In this document: positions 37,604 to 46,019 of the stretch, piece after piece
Layout: the number at the start of each line of letters is the position of its first letter
Position numbering within the stretch: position 1 is the first letter of the stretch
Position numbers and translations under genes: made by a program
Assembly (NCBI GenBank): GCA_028554795.2
Contig: CM068842.1
Location: 28,845,077-28,909,076, forward strand
Length of the DNA: 64,000 nt
Source: Sinohyriopsis cumingii
Taxonomy: Eukaryota; Mollusca; Bivalvia; Unionida; Unionidae
Direction: 5' to 3'
Notes under the pieces: model-generated
What the model was told of the DNA's origin: nothing
What the model saw: the letters and a program-made list of their open reading frames with translations, nothing else
Database searches by the model: none

Positions 37604-37651
37604 GTCTATCTCTTTTCGAGAAATGTGGGTGGCCCTGAAAAGGGCCTTTGG
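37604..37651 (-). terminator. Histone-type 3' stem-loop and downstream element (minus-strand gene)
   Basis: On the minus strand: CCAAA, stem-loop GGCCCTTTTCAGGGCC, ACCCA, then about 13 bases later a purine-rich CGAAAAGAGATAGA. The stem-loop and flanks match the metazoan replication-dependent histone mRNA consensus, and the purine block matches the U7 snRNA target. It starts 20 bases after the stop of the 77-residue gene. Confidence 0.9.
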
Positions 37652-37670
37652 GTTTATGTTAATATATCCA

Positions 37671-37904
37671 TTAACATAAGGGGCACCGCACTGGTCTTCT
37701 TCTTGTCCTTAGGCTGCGTCTCACTGTAGGACCGTAAATCAGGACTCTTTTGAGGCATCCTTGTCTTTCTACGTAGATCCTACGTATCCACAGACTGGTG
37801 TCTGTCCTATGGACAACTGTCCAGTTGGATCGGACATACATGGGTATGTCCGTCCGGAACATCATCGTTGACACAAGGGTGGAAGAGTGTACGTCGGTCC
37901 ACAT
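37671..37904 (-). CDS. Small Arg-rich basic protein, 77 residues
   Basis: Open frame from an ATG 47 bases downstream of a TATAAATA box to a stop just before a histone-type stem-loop, so it is bounded by convincing signals at both ends. The C-terminal third is strongly basic (VRRSLRTRRRPVRCPLC) and ends in a CPLC pair of cysteines. I recognise no family. By composition it could bind nucleic acid, perhaps as a condensing or core protein, but that is inference. It is divergent from the coiled-coil gene at 38,124 and shares its promoter region. Confidence 0.6.
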   Translation of the reverse strand: MWTDVHSSTLVSTMMFRTDIPMYVRSNWTVVHRTDTSLWIRRIYVERQGCLKRVLIYGPTVRRSLRTRRRPVRCPLC

Positions 37905-37946
37905 CTTGAGGCGCCGAGAACAGGTGAATCAATGCAGTGAACTGCG

Positions 37947-38080
37947 CTTATTTATAGGTAGAGGAAGGATTGAAACGGATTGAGTTCATTAACCAATCCA
38001 AACACGCGTTACAAAATTCAGTCAGCCATCGTCCAATCGGAAGAGAGCAGTCTGTGACGTCACGTGGTCTATATAGATTC
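37947..38080. promoter_or_regulatory. Divergent promoter of the histone-ended gene pair
   Basis: TATAAA on the minus strand at 37,951-37,956 and TATATAG on the plus strand at 38,070-38,076. Between them are two CCAAT motifs (near 37,992 and 38,034), a palindromic CRE TGACGTCA (38,055-38,062) and an overlapping E-box CACGTG (38,061-38,066). CCAAT pairs with divergent TATA boxes resemble histone gene pair promoters. Confidence 0.8.
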
Positions 38081-38123
38081 GCTAGCGCCTGTGTGCAGTC
38101 AATCTATGCGACAGTTATTCAGC

Positions 38124-38696
38124 ATGACGGAAACTCAGAAAACGATCAGTTGGGGTGCACCAGCAGTGGAGACCGCCCAGGGGAACCCGGACTTACTTTC
38201 AGAAGAGGTAAATTGGGATTTTGTGGATTTTCTTACCTCGCAAGAATTTGTTCCGGAACCTTCGTCTCCTTCATTACCGCACGTGGAGAATTTTAGACAG
38301 AGACAGAAAGAAGAATTGGAGAAATTTATACAACGACAAAAGGAAGCGGAACAAGCTTTTCTCCTACAGCAACAACAGCAAGAAGAAGAGGTAAGAAAAA
38401 AACAAGAAGAAGAAGAAGAAGCAGCAGCAAAGAAACAAGGGTGTGAAAATCAAACGGTCACGGTATTGTTAGACATTTTAGCGGAGTTAAGAAGTCTGAG
38501 ACAAATGTATCAGACTTCTTTATTACGACCGAAGAGAATACGACCTTCCCGAGCTAAACACTCCAACCCTGTGACTAAGCCTACCGTGCCACCCTTAGTG
38601 ATTTCAACCAAATCATCATCATCATCAACAGTAAGCAGTCCAGAAGTAGGCCTCGGCCGTGGCAAAGGCTTAAGGCAGTTAAAGTTGATTGCTTAA
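38124..38696 (+). CDS. Glu/Gln-rich coiled-coil protein, 190 residues, histone-type 3' end
   Basis: Starts at the ATG 48 bases after the TATA box; an upstream in-frame ATG at 38,064 lies before the TATA box and is rejected. Residues 55-105 form a charged coiled coil (RQRQKEELEKFIQRQKEAEQ, then Gln and Glu runs). The C-terminal part is basic and Ser/Pro-rich, ending GLGRGKGLRQLKLIA. I recognise no family. The stop is 22 bases before a histone-type stem-loop, so its mRNA should end without poly(A) and be made mainly in S phase if host factors act on it. It faces away from the Arg-rich gene. Confidence 0.75.
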   Translation: MTETQKTISWGAPAVETAQGNPDLLSEEVNWDFVDFLTSQEFVPEPSSPSLPHVENFRQRQKEELEKFIQRQKEAEQAFLLQQQQQEEEVRKKQEEEEEAAAKKQGCENQTVTVLLDILAELRSLRQMYQTSLLRPKRIRPSRAKHSNPVTKPTVPPLVISTKSSSSSTVSSPEVGLGRGKGLRQLKLIA

Positions 38697-38711
38697 ACTC
38701 ACCCCTGCACC

Positions 38712-38760
38712 AAAAAAGGCCCTTTTCAGGGCCACCCACTTCTCTCGAAAAGAGATAGAC
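38712..38760 (+). terminator. Histone-type 3' stem-loop and downstream element (plus-strand gene)
   Basis: AAAAAA, stem-loop GGCCCTTTTCAGGGCC, ACCCA, then CGAAAAGAGATAGAC about 8 bases on. It is an inverted near-copy of 37,604-37,651, about 60 bases of similarity in all including 'aggcaattgaaagtctatct'. Confidence 0.92.
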
Positions 38761-38888
38761 TTTCAATTGCCAATAACTCAAAAAAAAAAAAACCATTTTA
38801 CCCATATAGTACGTGTCTGTGTATGAGTGCGTGAGTGTACGTTCTTATTTTAAAATCAAAACCCAGACACTTACCTTTTAATACTTAA

Positions 38889-38894
38889 TTTATT
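38889..38894 (-). terminator. Poly(A) signal AATAAA
   Basis: On the minus strand, about 75 bases past the stop of the zinc-knuckle gene. Confidence 0.6.
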
Positions 38895-38968
38895 CTTTTA
38901 TAAATATTAACAATCTAATTCACAACAGAGCACTTTAAAAAGTTCATACACTTCTTCTGTCTCATTGT

Positions 38969-39412
38969 TTAGTCTCTCTGTTTTTTGAATTTCTTCACCG
39001 TCACATTCTTTTCCTCTTCTTCCTCCTCACTTTTTTCCCTTCTTATTTTCTTCTCCTGTTTCTTTTTCTTTACCTGGCTGCTTTCTTCCTCTGAAGAATC
39101 CCTCTCTTCTGAAGAATCCCTCTTTTCTTCTGACTCCTCTTGTTTCTTTTTTGGGCAATCTGGAGACCAATGTCCTTTTTCTTTACAATAATAACAGGTA
39201 TCTTGAGTTTTGTCTTTTCTAGCCCCTTTGTTTCTTTTTTGACGGTCTGGACACTCTGAAGACCAATGCCCTTTCTTCTGACAGATATAGCAAGCATCTT
39301 GACTTTTATCTCGCAAGGAAGGAGAATAGTCCGTCGGCTGGTCTGAAGAGAATTTTCTAATAACCCCTCGCAAAGCTCTGATGAAATGTTCGATTTGTGT
39401 AGTCTCTTCCAT
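38969..39412 (-). CDS. CCHC zinc-knuckle protein, 147 residues
   Basis: Two retroviral-type zinc knuckles, CYICQKKGHWSSEC (residues about 41-54) and CYYCKEKGHWSPDC (about 72-85), each with the C-x2-C-x4-H-x4-C spacing. They are followed by a highly charged Lys/Glu/Ser tail. Such knuckles bind single-stranded nucleic acid, as in Gag nucleocapsids and cellular CNBP-like proteins. The gene is divergent from polB, with TATATAAAAG on the minus strand at 39,464-39,475. Zinc knuckles are not among the standard Polinton genes, so it may be captured from a retroelement or host. Confidence 0.85.
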   Translation of the reverse strand: MEETTQIEHFIRALRGVIRKFSSDQPTDYSPSLRDKSQDACYICQKKGHWSSECPDRQKRNKGARKDKTQDTCYYCKEKGHWSPDCPKKKQEESEEKRDSSEERDSSEEESSQVKKKKQEKKIRREKSEEEEEEKNVTVKKFKKQRD

Positions 39413-39463
39413 CGTTGTGCTCGGTTAGAGGGTGAAATGAATAGTGAAAGGACAAGACACATA

Positions 39464-39498
39464 CCCTTTTATATACGCTGGTCTGCCATGACTATAAA
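39464..39498. promoter_or_regulatory. Divergent TATA pair between zinc-knuckle gene and polB
   Basis: TATATAAAAGGG on the minus strand (39,475 down to 39,464) for the knuckle gene, and TATAAA on the plus strand (39,493-39,498) about 50 bases before the polB ATG. Confidence 0.75.
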
Positions 39499-39546
39499 TT
39501 AGTCCAAGGTGTTTTAACTTTAGTCATTTGACATTTTGCACTCAAG

Positions 39547-42500
39547 ATGAAACGATCCAATTCATTTGAAAAGAAAGAAGAAGAAAGTAAGAGGCAGAAA
39601 CGTGATCTATCGCCTCGTACCAGGGCTGAAGTCTTGGCACAAATTCATGCCAGTGATTTTGAAGAGGACATGAGTGAACCAGAATCCAAACCCTCTAAAC
39701 AAAGTTCACCACCCTTAGTCAACCCTGAAAAGTACTATTCCATTCGAGGGACGGAAAAGCGCTTCTCTAGAAAATTTAGAACCACGGCTTACAAATACAC
39801 GGTGAAGTTTAAAGATTTCAAGGCTGAAGTACCGTTAGAGAAAGCAGAAGGGTTCATCACCGGGCTGTGGAATTCTTTGCTCACCACACTCAAGCGACAA
39901 TGTCAACCCAAAGAAGACGATCGCTTGAGACTTTCCATACAACACGACAGTTTGAAATCCCCTGTTTGGATCGAGTTTAGCACCCCTGCAGAATTGACTG
40001 CTTCCAAAGTCATGGACAAGATTCAACACGTACAACAATCCAATGACCAGTTTGACATCACCGATGGAAAAGCCACACTGGACATGACCCACGTCTCTCC
40101 TCCTCAAGGGACTGGACGCAAAAAGATGTTATTGGTGGACGAGCTTCGCAGCACCAAAACAAGTCTCGTCCAAATTCACAACCCTCAAGACCAGATGTGT
40201 TTAGCCCGTGCCATCGTGGTGGGACGAACCTATGCCAACAAGAACGACACGGTAGAATGGAAAAGAACCTGGAAAACTATTCAACGATCCGACTGAGCCA
40301 AACAACGAAGTGAAGCAGAACTCCTGTTACAACAAGCCGGCCTGTCCACAGATACACCCTGTGGCATTCCCGAGATGCAAACATTGCAAGATATTTTAGC
40401 TCCACGCTACACCTTGAAAGTGCATCCTCAAGAAATGCGTGGGCCTCTGTTGTTTCGAGGGAAAGACTTTAAGGATGGAAAATACATTCACGTCTATCAT
40501 CACGATGACCATTTCGATACCATTACCAGTATCACCGGATTCCTAGGATACGGTTATTACTGTGAGAAATGTGACTATGGCTATAACAATCGAGAGCAAC
40601 ACAAGCATTGTGGCTCGAAGTGCTCAGGATGTTTGGCCTCTCAACCCTGTCTGAGCGAAGGACAAGAACCAGTGCATTGTTCAACTTGTCAGCGCACGTT
40701 TGTCAGCACTACCTGTTACCAACAACATTTGAAGACGCAAGGTTCACAGAAGAAATGTGCTTGTCAACTGCTGAGATTGTGCCGCGCGTGTGGACAAGGC
40801 ATACTTACCAATAATACCAAGGCACACGTATGTCGAGGAAAGAAAAAATGTCACATTTGTCACCACATCGTGGACTTGGAACACCAGTGCTACGTGCAAA
40901 AATACCAACCCCAACCAGAGAAAGTGGATGGACACAAGAATAAAGGCAATTTCATCTTTTTCGATTTCGAATGCATGCAAGAGACTGGCATTCACATTCC
41001 TAATTTCTGCGTGGCTCATCGAGCGTGCGAAAAGTGCATTCAAGAACCTATCGTGAGTCATTGCCCTTACTGCAGCAAGATTCCTGGAGGGCGTGAAAAA
41101 ATCTTTCGCGGACCGAACACGCTAGCCGAGACGTGGAGCCAAGAGGACATCGAACGTTACGGAGATTGTCATCGTCATGCCACGGTGATGGCTCACAATT
41201 TCTCCGGATACGATGGACAGTTTCTTCTCAGATACTATACGGAGCATGGCACCGAACGTCCTAAAGTGACTTTGAACGAAGCCAAAATCATTTTCATGCA
41301 AGTGGGACAAGTACAGTTTAAAGATTCGATAAGCTATTTGGCCATGCCTTTGAGTCGAATGCCTAAAACGTTTGGAATGACAGAAATGGCTAAAGGGTAC
41401 TTTCCTCACTTTTCAATACGAAAGCCAACCAACACGCCGTTCTACCCCATTTGCCTGAGGCTCACTATTACGACCCCGACAAGATGCGTACCGAACAACG
41501 AGAAGCATTCTACGCTTGGTACCAGGCTCACGCCTCAGACCCTTTCGACTTACAGGAAGAAATGCTAAAGTATTGTCGTTCCGACGTGGACATATTACGG
41601 CGTTGCTGTGGAAAATTTCGAGAACTGTTCATGGAACACGGAGGGGTCGATCCTTTGAAAGAAGCTTGCACCATTGCCAAAGCGTGTTCCTTAGTGTACA
41701 GACAACGATTCATGCCTGAAAACACCGTAGCTGTCATCAGTCCTCAAACGACCAACTATGTCAAACGTCAATACTCGGTCAAAGCTCTACGCTGGTTACA
41801 TTACTTGTGCGACAAGGAAGACAAATGGATTCAGCATGCCCGCAACGGAGGGGGCGAAAAGACCATCGGAACGCATTCGGTCGATGGCTGGGACTTAGAA
41901 AACCCCAAGATCGTGTACGAATTTAACGGTTGCTTATTTCACGGATGCCCCGTCTGTTACCCTGATCGCGGCACTAAAAATCAGTTTTTACAACGAACCA
42001 TGGAAGACTTGTACCAGACCACTTGTCAGCGACGCCTAAAGTTAGAACAGGAAGGATACCAAATGATGGAAATGTGGGAACACGAGTACGATCACCGTTT
42101 GAAAATCGATCCCGAGTTTAAACGCTTCGTGGAAAGCTACCAGTTCATGGACCCGCTGAACCCGAGGGATAGTTTGTACGGAGGAAGAACCAATGCCACC
42201 TGTTTGCTGTACCAAGCCAACGAAGAGAAAAGAGAAGAAATGAAATACTTGGACGTGTGTTCGCTGTATCTCTACGTGTGAAAATATTGTCGCTTTTCTG
42301 CAGGGCACCCGCAATTGTTGACGGAACACATCGACCTGAAAAACATTCGACAATACGAAGGTCTGATCAAGTGCAAAGTCTTGCCTCCCACGGACTTGTA
42401 CCATCCCGTGTTACCTCACCGTTGCCAAGGCAAACTGATGTTTCCTTTGTGCCGTACTTGTGCAACCAAGACCAACCTTGTCAGCACACCCAGGAAGAAC

Positions 42501-43570
42501 GGGCCGTGAGGGGGACATGGGTCAGCGTAGAATTGTTCAAACCTCTAGACATGGGATACCAACTGTTAGAAGTGTACGAAATTTGCCACTTTCCCAAGAC
42601 ACAACAATACCACAAGGGTGACCCCACGCAGAAAGGCATTTTCGCAGACTACGTGGATGCCTTTTTGAAACTGAAGCAAGAAGCCAGTGGTTATCCTTCC
42701 TGATGTCACACTCCCGAAGACGAAAAGACATTCAAAGAGAAATACTGGGCACAAGAAGGCATCACTTTAGATCACATCGAGAAAAACGATGGTAGGCGAT
42801 CGTTTGCCAAAGTGATGTTAAATTGCTTGTGGGGTAAAATGGCACAACGACCGTGTTTACCCAAGACGGAATATTTGACAGAACCTTCCCACTACTTCCA
42901 GATGATTCACGACAAAACCAAATTCATGAAACACGTGGACGTCGTTCGCGAGAATTTGATCTTGGTCAATTACGAAGAAGATCTGGACTTTGTACAAGAC
43001 GATCCCTTTGGAAATGTCATCATTGCGGCTTACGTGACAGCTCATGCTCGCTTAAAATTGTACGAAGCTTTAGAACTGTTAGGGGAACGTGTCCTGTACT
43101 TTGACACGGACAGTTGCATTTACATCCATCACCCGAGTCAACAGCACCCTGACATCGAAGGAGACCGTTTAGGAGCCTGGACAGACGAGCATCCCGACGA
43201 CAAGATTCTAAGTTTCGCCAGTGGTGGTCCTAAAAATTACGGCTACGAATACCGGGACAAACAGGGAGAAGTGCACACGACGTGTAAAGTGAAAGGATTG
43301 ACTCTGAATTATCGTACCAGTCGAGTGGTGAACTTTGGGGTATTGAAAGAAGCCTTGCAGTCTAGAGAAGATGAACACTTTAAAGTGACCACCTATCAAC
43401 CCAACAAGATTGTACATTTACCCACTCACCACCTCGTCACTCGGCCCTTAGAAAAAGTCTATCAAATCGTGTACCAGAAACGAGTGCGACTTCCCAATCA
43501 TTTCACCTTACCGTATGGACACGTTGGTATTGGTCTGTATATAAAAAGGAACCCTAGGCAAGATCGATAG
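39547..43570 (+). pseudogene. Protein-primed family B DNA polymerase of element 1 (pPolB)
   Basis: Polinton replication polymerase fossil. Seen in order: a charged N-terminal region, several Cys pairs (CEKC, CSGC, CSTC, CRAC, CHIC), exonuclease motif I (FFDFECMQETG), motif II (GYDGQFLLRYY), motif III (YCRSDVDIL), palm motif A (YLDVCSLYLYV), motif B (KVMLNCLWGKMAQ) and motif C (YFDTDSCIYI). The length of about 1,300 codons fits Polinton pPolB with its N-terminal extension. Catalytic motifs are present but the gene is broken, with several interruptions, and cannot act. Confidence 0.92.
43538..43547 (+). promoter_or_regulatory. TATA box of the BIR gene
   Basis: TATATAAAAA 56 bases before the ATG at 43,603, lying inside the end of the polymerase gene. 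Confidence 0.7.
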
Positions 43571-43602
43571 TTCATTGTGACTACCAAGACCAAGCGAAGA
43601 AG

Positions 43603-44238
43603 ATGAATACTTTCAGAGAAACGCAAAACAAGTTCAGAAAGGCACACTTCAAGTGTGGGGCTTCTGAAGTGGAATGCGATTGTGAGCCTTGCGATGGGAA
43701 CGATGCTATACGCAGTGACCTTAGCGATGCCGTAAAGCATCATGGGAACTTTAGTGTCACTACCCCAATCATGGAAAGTAATGCTGTGCGTGTCAAACCT
43801 GATGGATGCGAAAGTGATGCCGCTCGTCCTCTTGGACACTTTACTGGGTTTCATGGTCAATGTGGATGTTCACCTTCACGTCTACCCCTCTACGGATGTC
43901 ATCCAGCCCTGAGCAAACTCCTGTCCATGTCACCCTACCCTCATCGAAACGAACCTGTGAAAGACGAATATTCGTTCCCTGTACGTTTGTCGGAATACTG
44001 CAACTTTGAAAATCGTTTTCAATCGTTCAAAGGAAGATGGCCTAAGTATCTGGGAGGACCGACCCCCGAAGAATTAGCCAGAGCCGGATTTTTCTACTTG
44101 GGCGAAGGGGATAAAGTCAAGTGCTTCAGTTGCAGTGTGTCACTTCATCACTGGGAACCGCAAGATTCAGCCTACCTGGAACATGCTCGATGGTCTCCGC
44201 GTTGTCATTACTTACCCTCAGTAGGACAATATATTTAA
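43603..44238 (+). CDS. BIR-domain protein (inhibitor-of-apoptosis type), 211 residues
   Basis: The C-terminal 85 residues form one BIR domain: FENRFQSFKGRWP, then LARAGFFYLGEGDKVKCFSC, HHWEPQDSAYLEHARWSPRC and HYL. The zinc ligands Cys-x2-Cys, His and Cys (H-x6-C) are all present with normal spacing. BIR domains bind caspases or IAP-binding motifs and block apoptosis; baculovirus and other large DNA viruses use them against host cell death. There is no RING finger. The first 120 residues are Cys-containing but unrecognised. It has its own TATA box and follows polB. Role as an anti-apoptotic cargo gene is inferred from the domain. Confidence 0.9.
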   Translation: MNTFRETQNKFRKAHFKCGASEVECDCEPCDGNDAIRSDLSDAVKHHGNFSVTTPIMESNAVRVKPDGCESDAARPLGHFTGFHGQCGCSPSRLPLYGCHPALSKLLSMSPYPHRNEPVKDEYSFPVRLSEYCNFENRFQSFKGRWPKYLGGPTPEELARAGFFYLGEGDKVKCFSCSVSLHHWEPQDSAYLEHARWSPRCHYLPSVGQYI

Positions 44239-44691
44239 ATGGATACTTTACAAGAGAACATTCGTGCTTTGCCTGTGGAGTTGAGAGAACGCATTTACCG
44301 AGAGCTGGTCAAAATACAAGTCAAACGTAAAGAACAATTACATCCGTTACGTCACCGGCGTTTCAACCACTGGTACCTGAATGCTATACAAAGACTGATT
44401 CAGTTGAAAGTGTTCCATTGGACAGACATTGATCAACGATCCCCTAGTTTTAAAAAGGATTGGTTTGCTATTGATGATTCTATCTACTACATTGTAAACT
44501 TACTGCATCGAATTCCAGAGGAAGAGTTAACGAATTACCAACATCTTTTACACAATGTCAACTTAGTGAAACAGGAAACTTCTGAACGAATTGTAATGTG
44601 TAAATTAGTAATGAAACGATTTAAATTCGGCACTGAAGTAAAACCATGTCTGTGCAAACGGTACATTTCTTGGGTCAGAAAGAAGATTTAG
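44239..44691 (+). CDS. Tandem paralogue family, member 1 (150 residues)
   Basis: Begins MDTLQENIRALPVELRERIY, a short helical motif reminiscent of F-box-like N-termini, then a basic helix-rich body ending in VRKK. Starts directly after the BIR stop codon. The next gene repeats the first 60 residues almost exactly. Function unknown; no homologue recognised. An F-box-like substrate adaptor role is only a guess. Confidence 0.65.
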   Translation: MDTLQENIRALPVELRERIYRELVKIQVKRKEQLHPLRHRRFNHWYLNAIQRLIQLKVFHWTDIDQRSPSFKKDWFAIDDSIYYIVNLLHRIPEEELTNYQHLLHNVNLVKQETSERIVMCKLVMKRFKFGTEVKPCLCKRYISWVRKKI

Positions 44692-44703
44692 TATGACCTA
44701 TTC

Positions 44704-45190
44704 ATGGATACTTTACAAGAGAACATTGGTGCTTTGCCTGTGGAGTTGAGAGAACGCATTTACCGAGAGCTGGTCAAAATACAAGTCAAACGTAAAGAAC
44801 AGCTGCATCCGTTACGTCACAAGATCTTTAACCACTGGTACCTGAATGGTATAAAAGAACTGATTCGTCAGAAATTGTTTCAGTGGTCAGATCTTATTCA
44901 ATACTTCCAGGCCCCCGATGATCCACGTGTTGATCATTTTAGTTACTTCAATTCACCTAGTGCAACGCATTGAGGAAGACAAGTTAAAGGATTACCAACA
45001 TATTTTACGTGCAATCTACTTAGAGGAAGAGGAAACTTCTAAACAAACTTTGAAGTTTAGGTTACAGTATGCAAGATTTAGATTCCCCACTGGAGAACGA
45101 AGATCTCTGGCCATAAAGTACGTGCATTGCTTCCGAAACAAAGAGACTATAAAAAACAGGAATCCATGCCACGACTTTTATCACATGTGA
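44704..45190 (+). pseudogene. Tandem paralogue family, member 2
   Basis: Repeats the MDTLQENI.ALPVELRERIY start and the HPLRH..FNHWYLN.I block of member 1, then a diverged C-terminal half with the same EED.L.DYQH pattern. The start is nearly identical and the rest has drifted, so it arose by recent local duplication. Broken fossil copy. Confidence 0.6.
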
Positions 45191-45390
45191 TTGAACAGAT
45201 TCCGTGGAAGGAACTCAATGACCATATTCAAACCGTGGATCATTACCATCGATTATTACAAGAACTGTATCCAATCAATTTGGGACGACGCATAGTGTGT
45301 GTCTTAGTGACTTGTTTTCTGGGATTTCGTTTACCAGCCGATTCCTTGTGGACTCTTTACGAACAGTACTTACCACCCCATTTGACATGA
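45160..45390 (+). CDS. Tandem paralogue family, possible member 3 (C-terminal-like)
   Basis: Reads MPRLLSHVIEQIPWKELNDH and HRLLQELYPINLGRRIVCVL, matching the layout of the C-terminal half of member 1 (IPEEEL..YQHLL...ERIVMCKLV). It lacks the conserved MDTLQEN start. Weak but consistent with a third unit. Confidence 0.4.
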   Translation, partial: ESMPRLLSHVIEQIPWKELNDHIQTVDHYHRLLQELYPINLGRRIVCVLVTCFLGFRLPADSLWTLYEQYLPPHLT

Positions 45391-45632
45391 AAGTGGTGCC
45401 TTTAAATGTTCACGAAAGACTCCTTTTGCTCAAAGCCTTGCGTTTTCATCTGGATACTTCTCGACCTCTACGGGAAAAAAAGATTCGTCAACTTTTAGCT
45501 ACCCAAGACGTGTATGACGATGTGTGTGTAGCTTGTGACTTACACCTCCATTGGACATATGTTCGTGACTGGAAAAAGGGGGGTTTTGAGACTTGGACCC
45601 AAGAAGTGGCCCAGTATGCACGAGAGTTGTGA
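45387..45632 (+). CDS. Small hypothetical protein, 81 residues
   Basis: Start chosen at MKVVPLNVHERLLLLKALRF, whose ATG overlaps the preceding stop as ATGA. Helix-rich, no recognised domain, possibly a distant member of the same family (NVHERLLLLKAL resembles LPVELRERIYREL). Confidence 0.45.
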   Translation: MKVVPLNVHERLLLLKALRFHLDTSRPLREKKIRQLLATQDVYDDVCVACDLHLHWTYVRDWKKGGFETWTQEVAQYAREL

Positions 45633-45936
45633 TCCTTCCTTTCAACGTCCAAAGAAAAAAGTTACTTTTCAACCTGTGTTAGTGACAGTGACAGAAGAAC
45701 CCGTCACCGAGAACAATCACTCCATTCAGGACAGGACTGTCGTGGACATGCCTGAAAGGCCCTTTCGGGAGGAAACTTGTGTGACCTTACCCCCTGTTGA
45801 TCTGGTCAGAACATTACCCAAAACATGTTGTACAGACACTTGTTTGTATTCCACGTTGATGGTTTTGGTGTGTTTTTTATTGCTGTACATAACAATTTGG
45901 CTTTTATGTATTTTTGTCATTCGTGTTCATGTTTAA
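45616..45936 (+). CDS. Single-pass membrane protein with Cys-rich neck, 106 residues
   Basis: From MHESCDPSFQRPKKKVTFQP to a C-terminal hydrophobic segment of about 26 residues (STLMVLVCFLLLYITIWLLC...), preceded by a CCTDTC cluster. Tail-anchored or type II topology is likely, with the N-terminal 75 residues in the cytosol. The start overlaps the upstream gene by 17 bases. Poly(A) signal at 45,944-45,949. Family unknown. Confidence 0.65.
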   Translation: MHESCDPSFQRPKKKVTFQPVLVTVTEEPVTENNHSIQDRTVVDMPERPFREETCVTLPPVDLVRTLPKTCCTDTCLYSTLMVLVCFLLLYITIWLLCIFVIRVHV

Positions 45937-45943
45937 AACATTC

Positions 45944-45949
45944 AATAAA
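45944..45949 (+). terminator. Poly(A) signal AATAAA
   Basis: Eight bases past the stop of the membrane protein gene. Confidence 0.65.
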
Positions 45950-45965
45950 CGTGTTCTGAAAAAAG

Positions 45966-45973
45966 TATATAAA
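45966..45973 (+). promoter_or_regulatory. TATA box of the packaging ATPase
   Basis: TATATAAA, 54 bases before the ATPase ATG. Confidence 0.75.
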
Positions 45974-46019
45974 CTCTTGTCTGGTCTGTTTTCGTGTCAC
46001 AAGTGACATTCCTGACACT

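Noticed and set aside
37671-37904. Degenerate histone gene
   Set aside because: All three frames of the minus strand were read; none shows an H2A, H2B, H3 or H4 motif, while the 77-residue frame fits the flanking signals.
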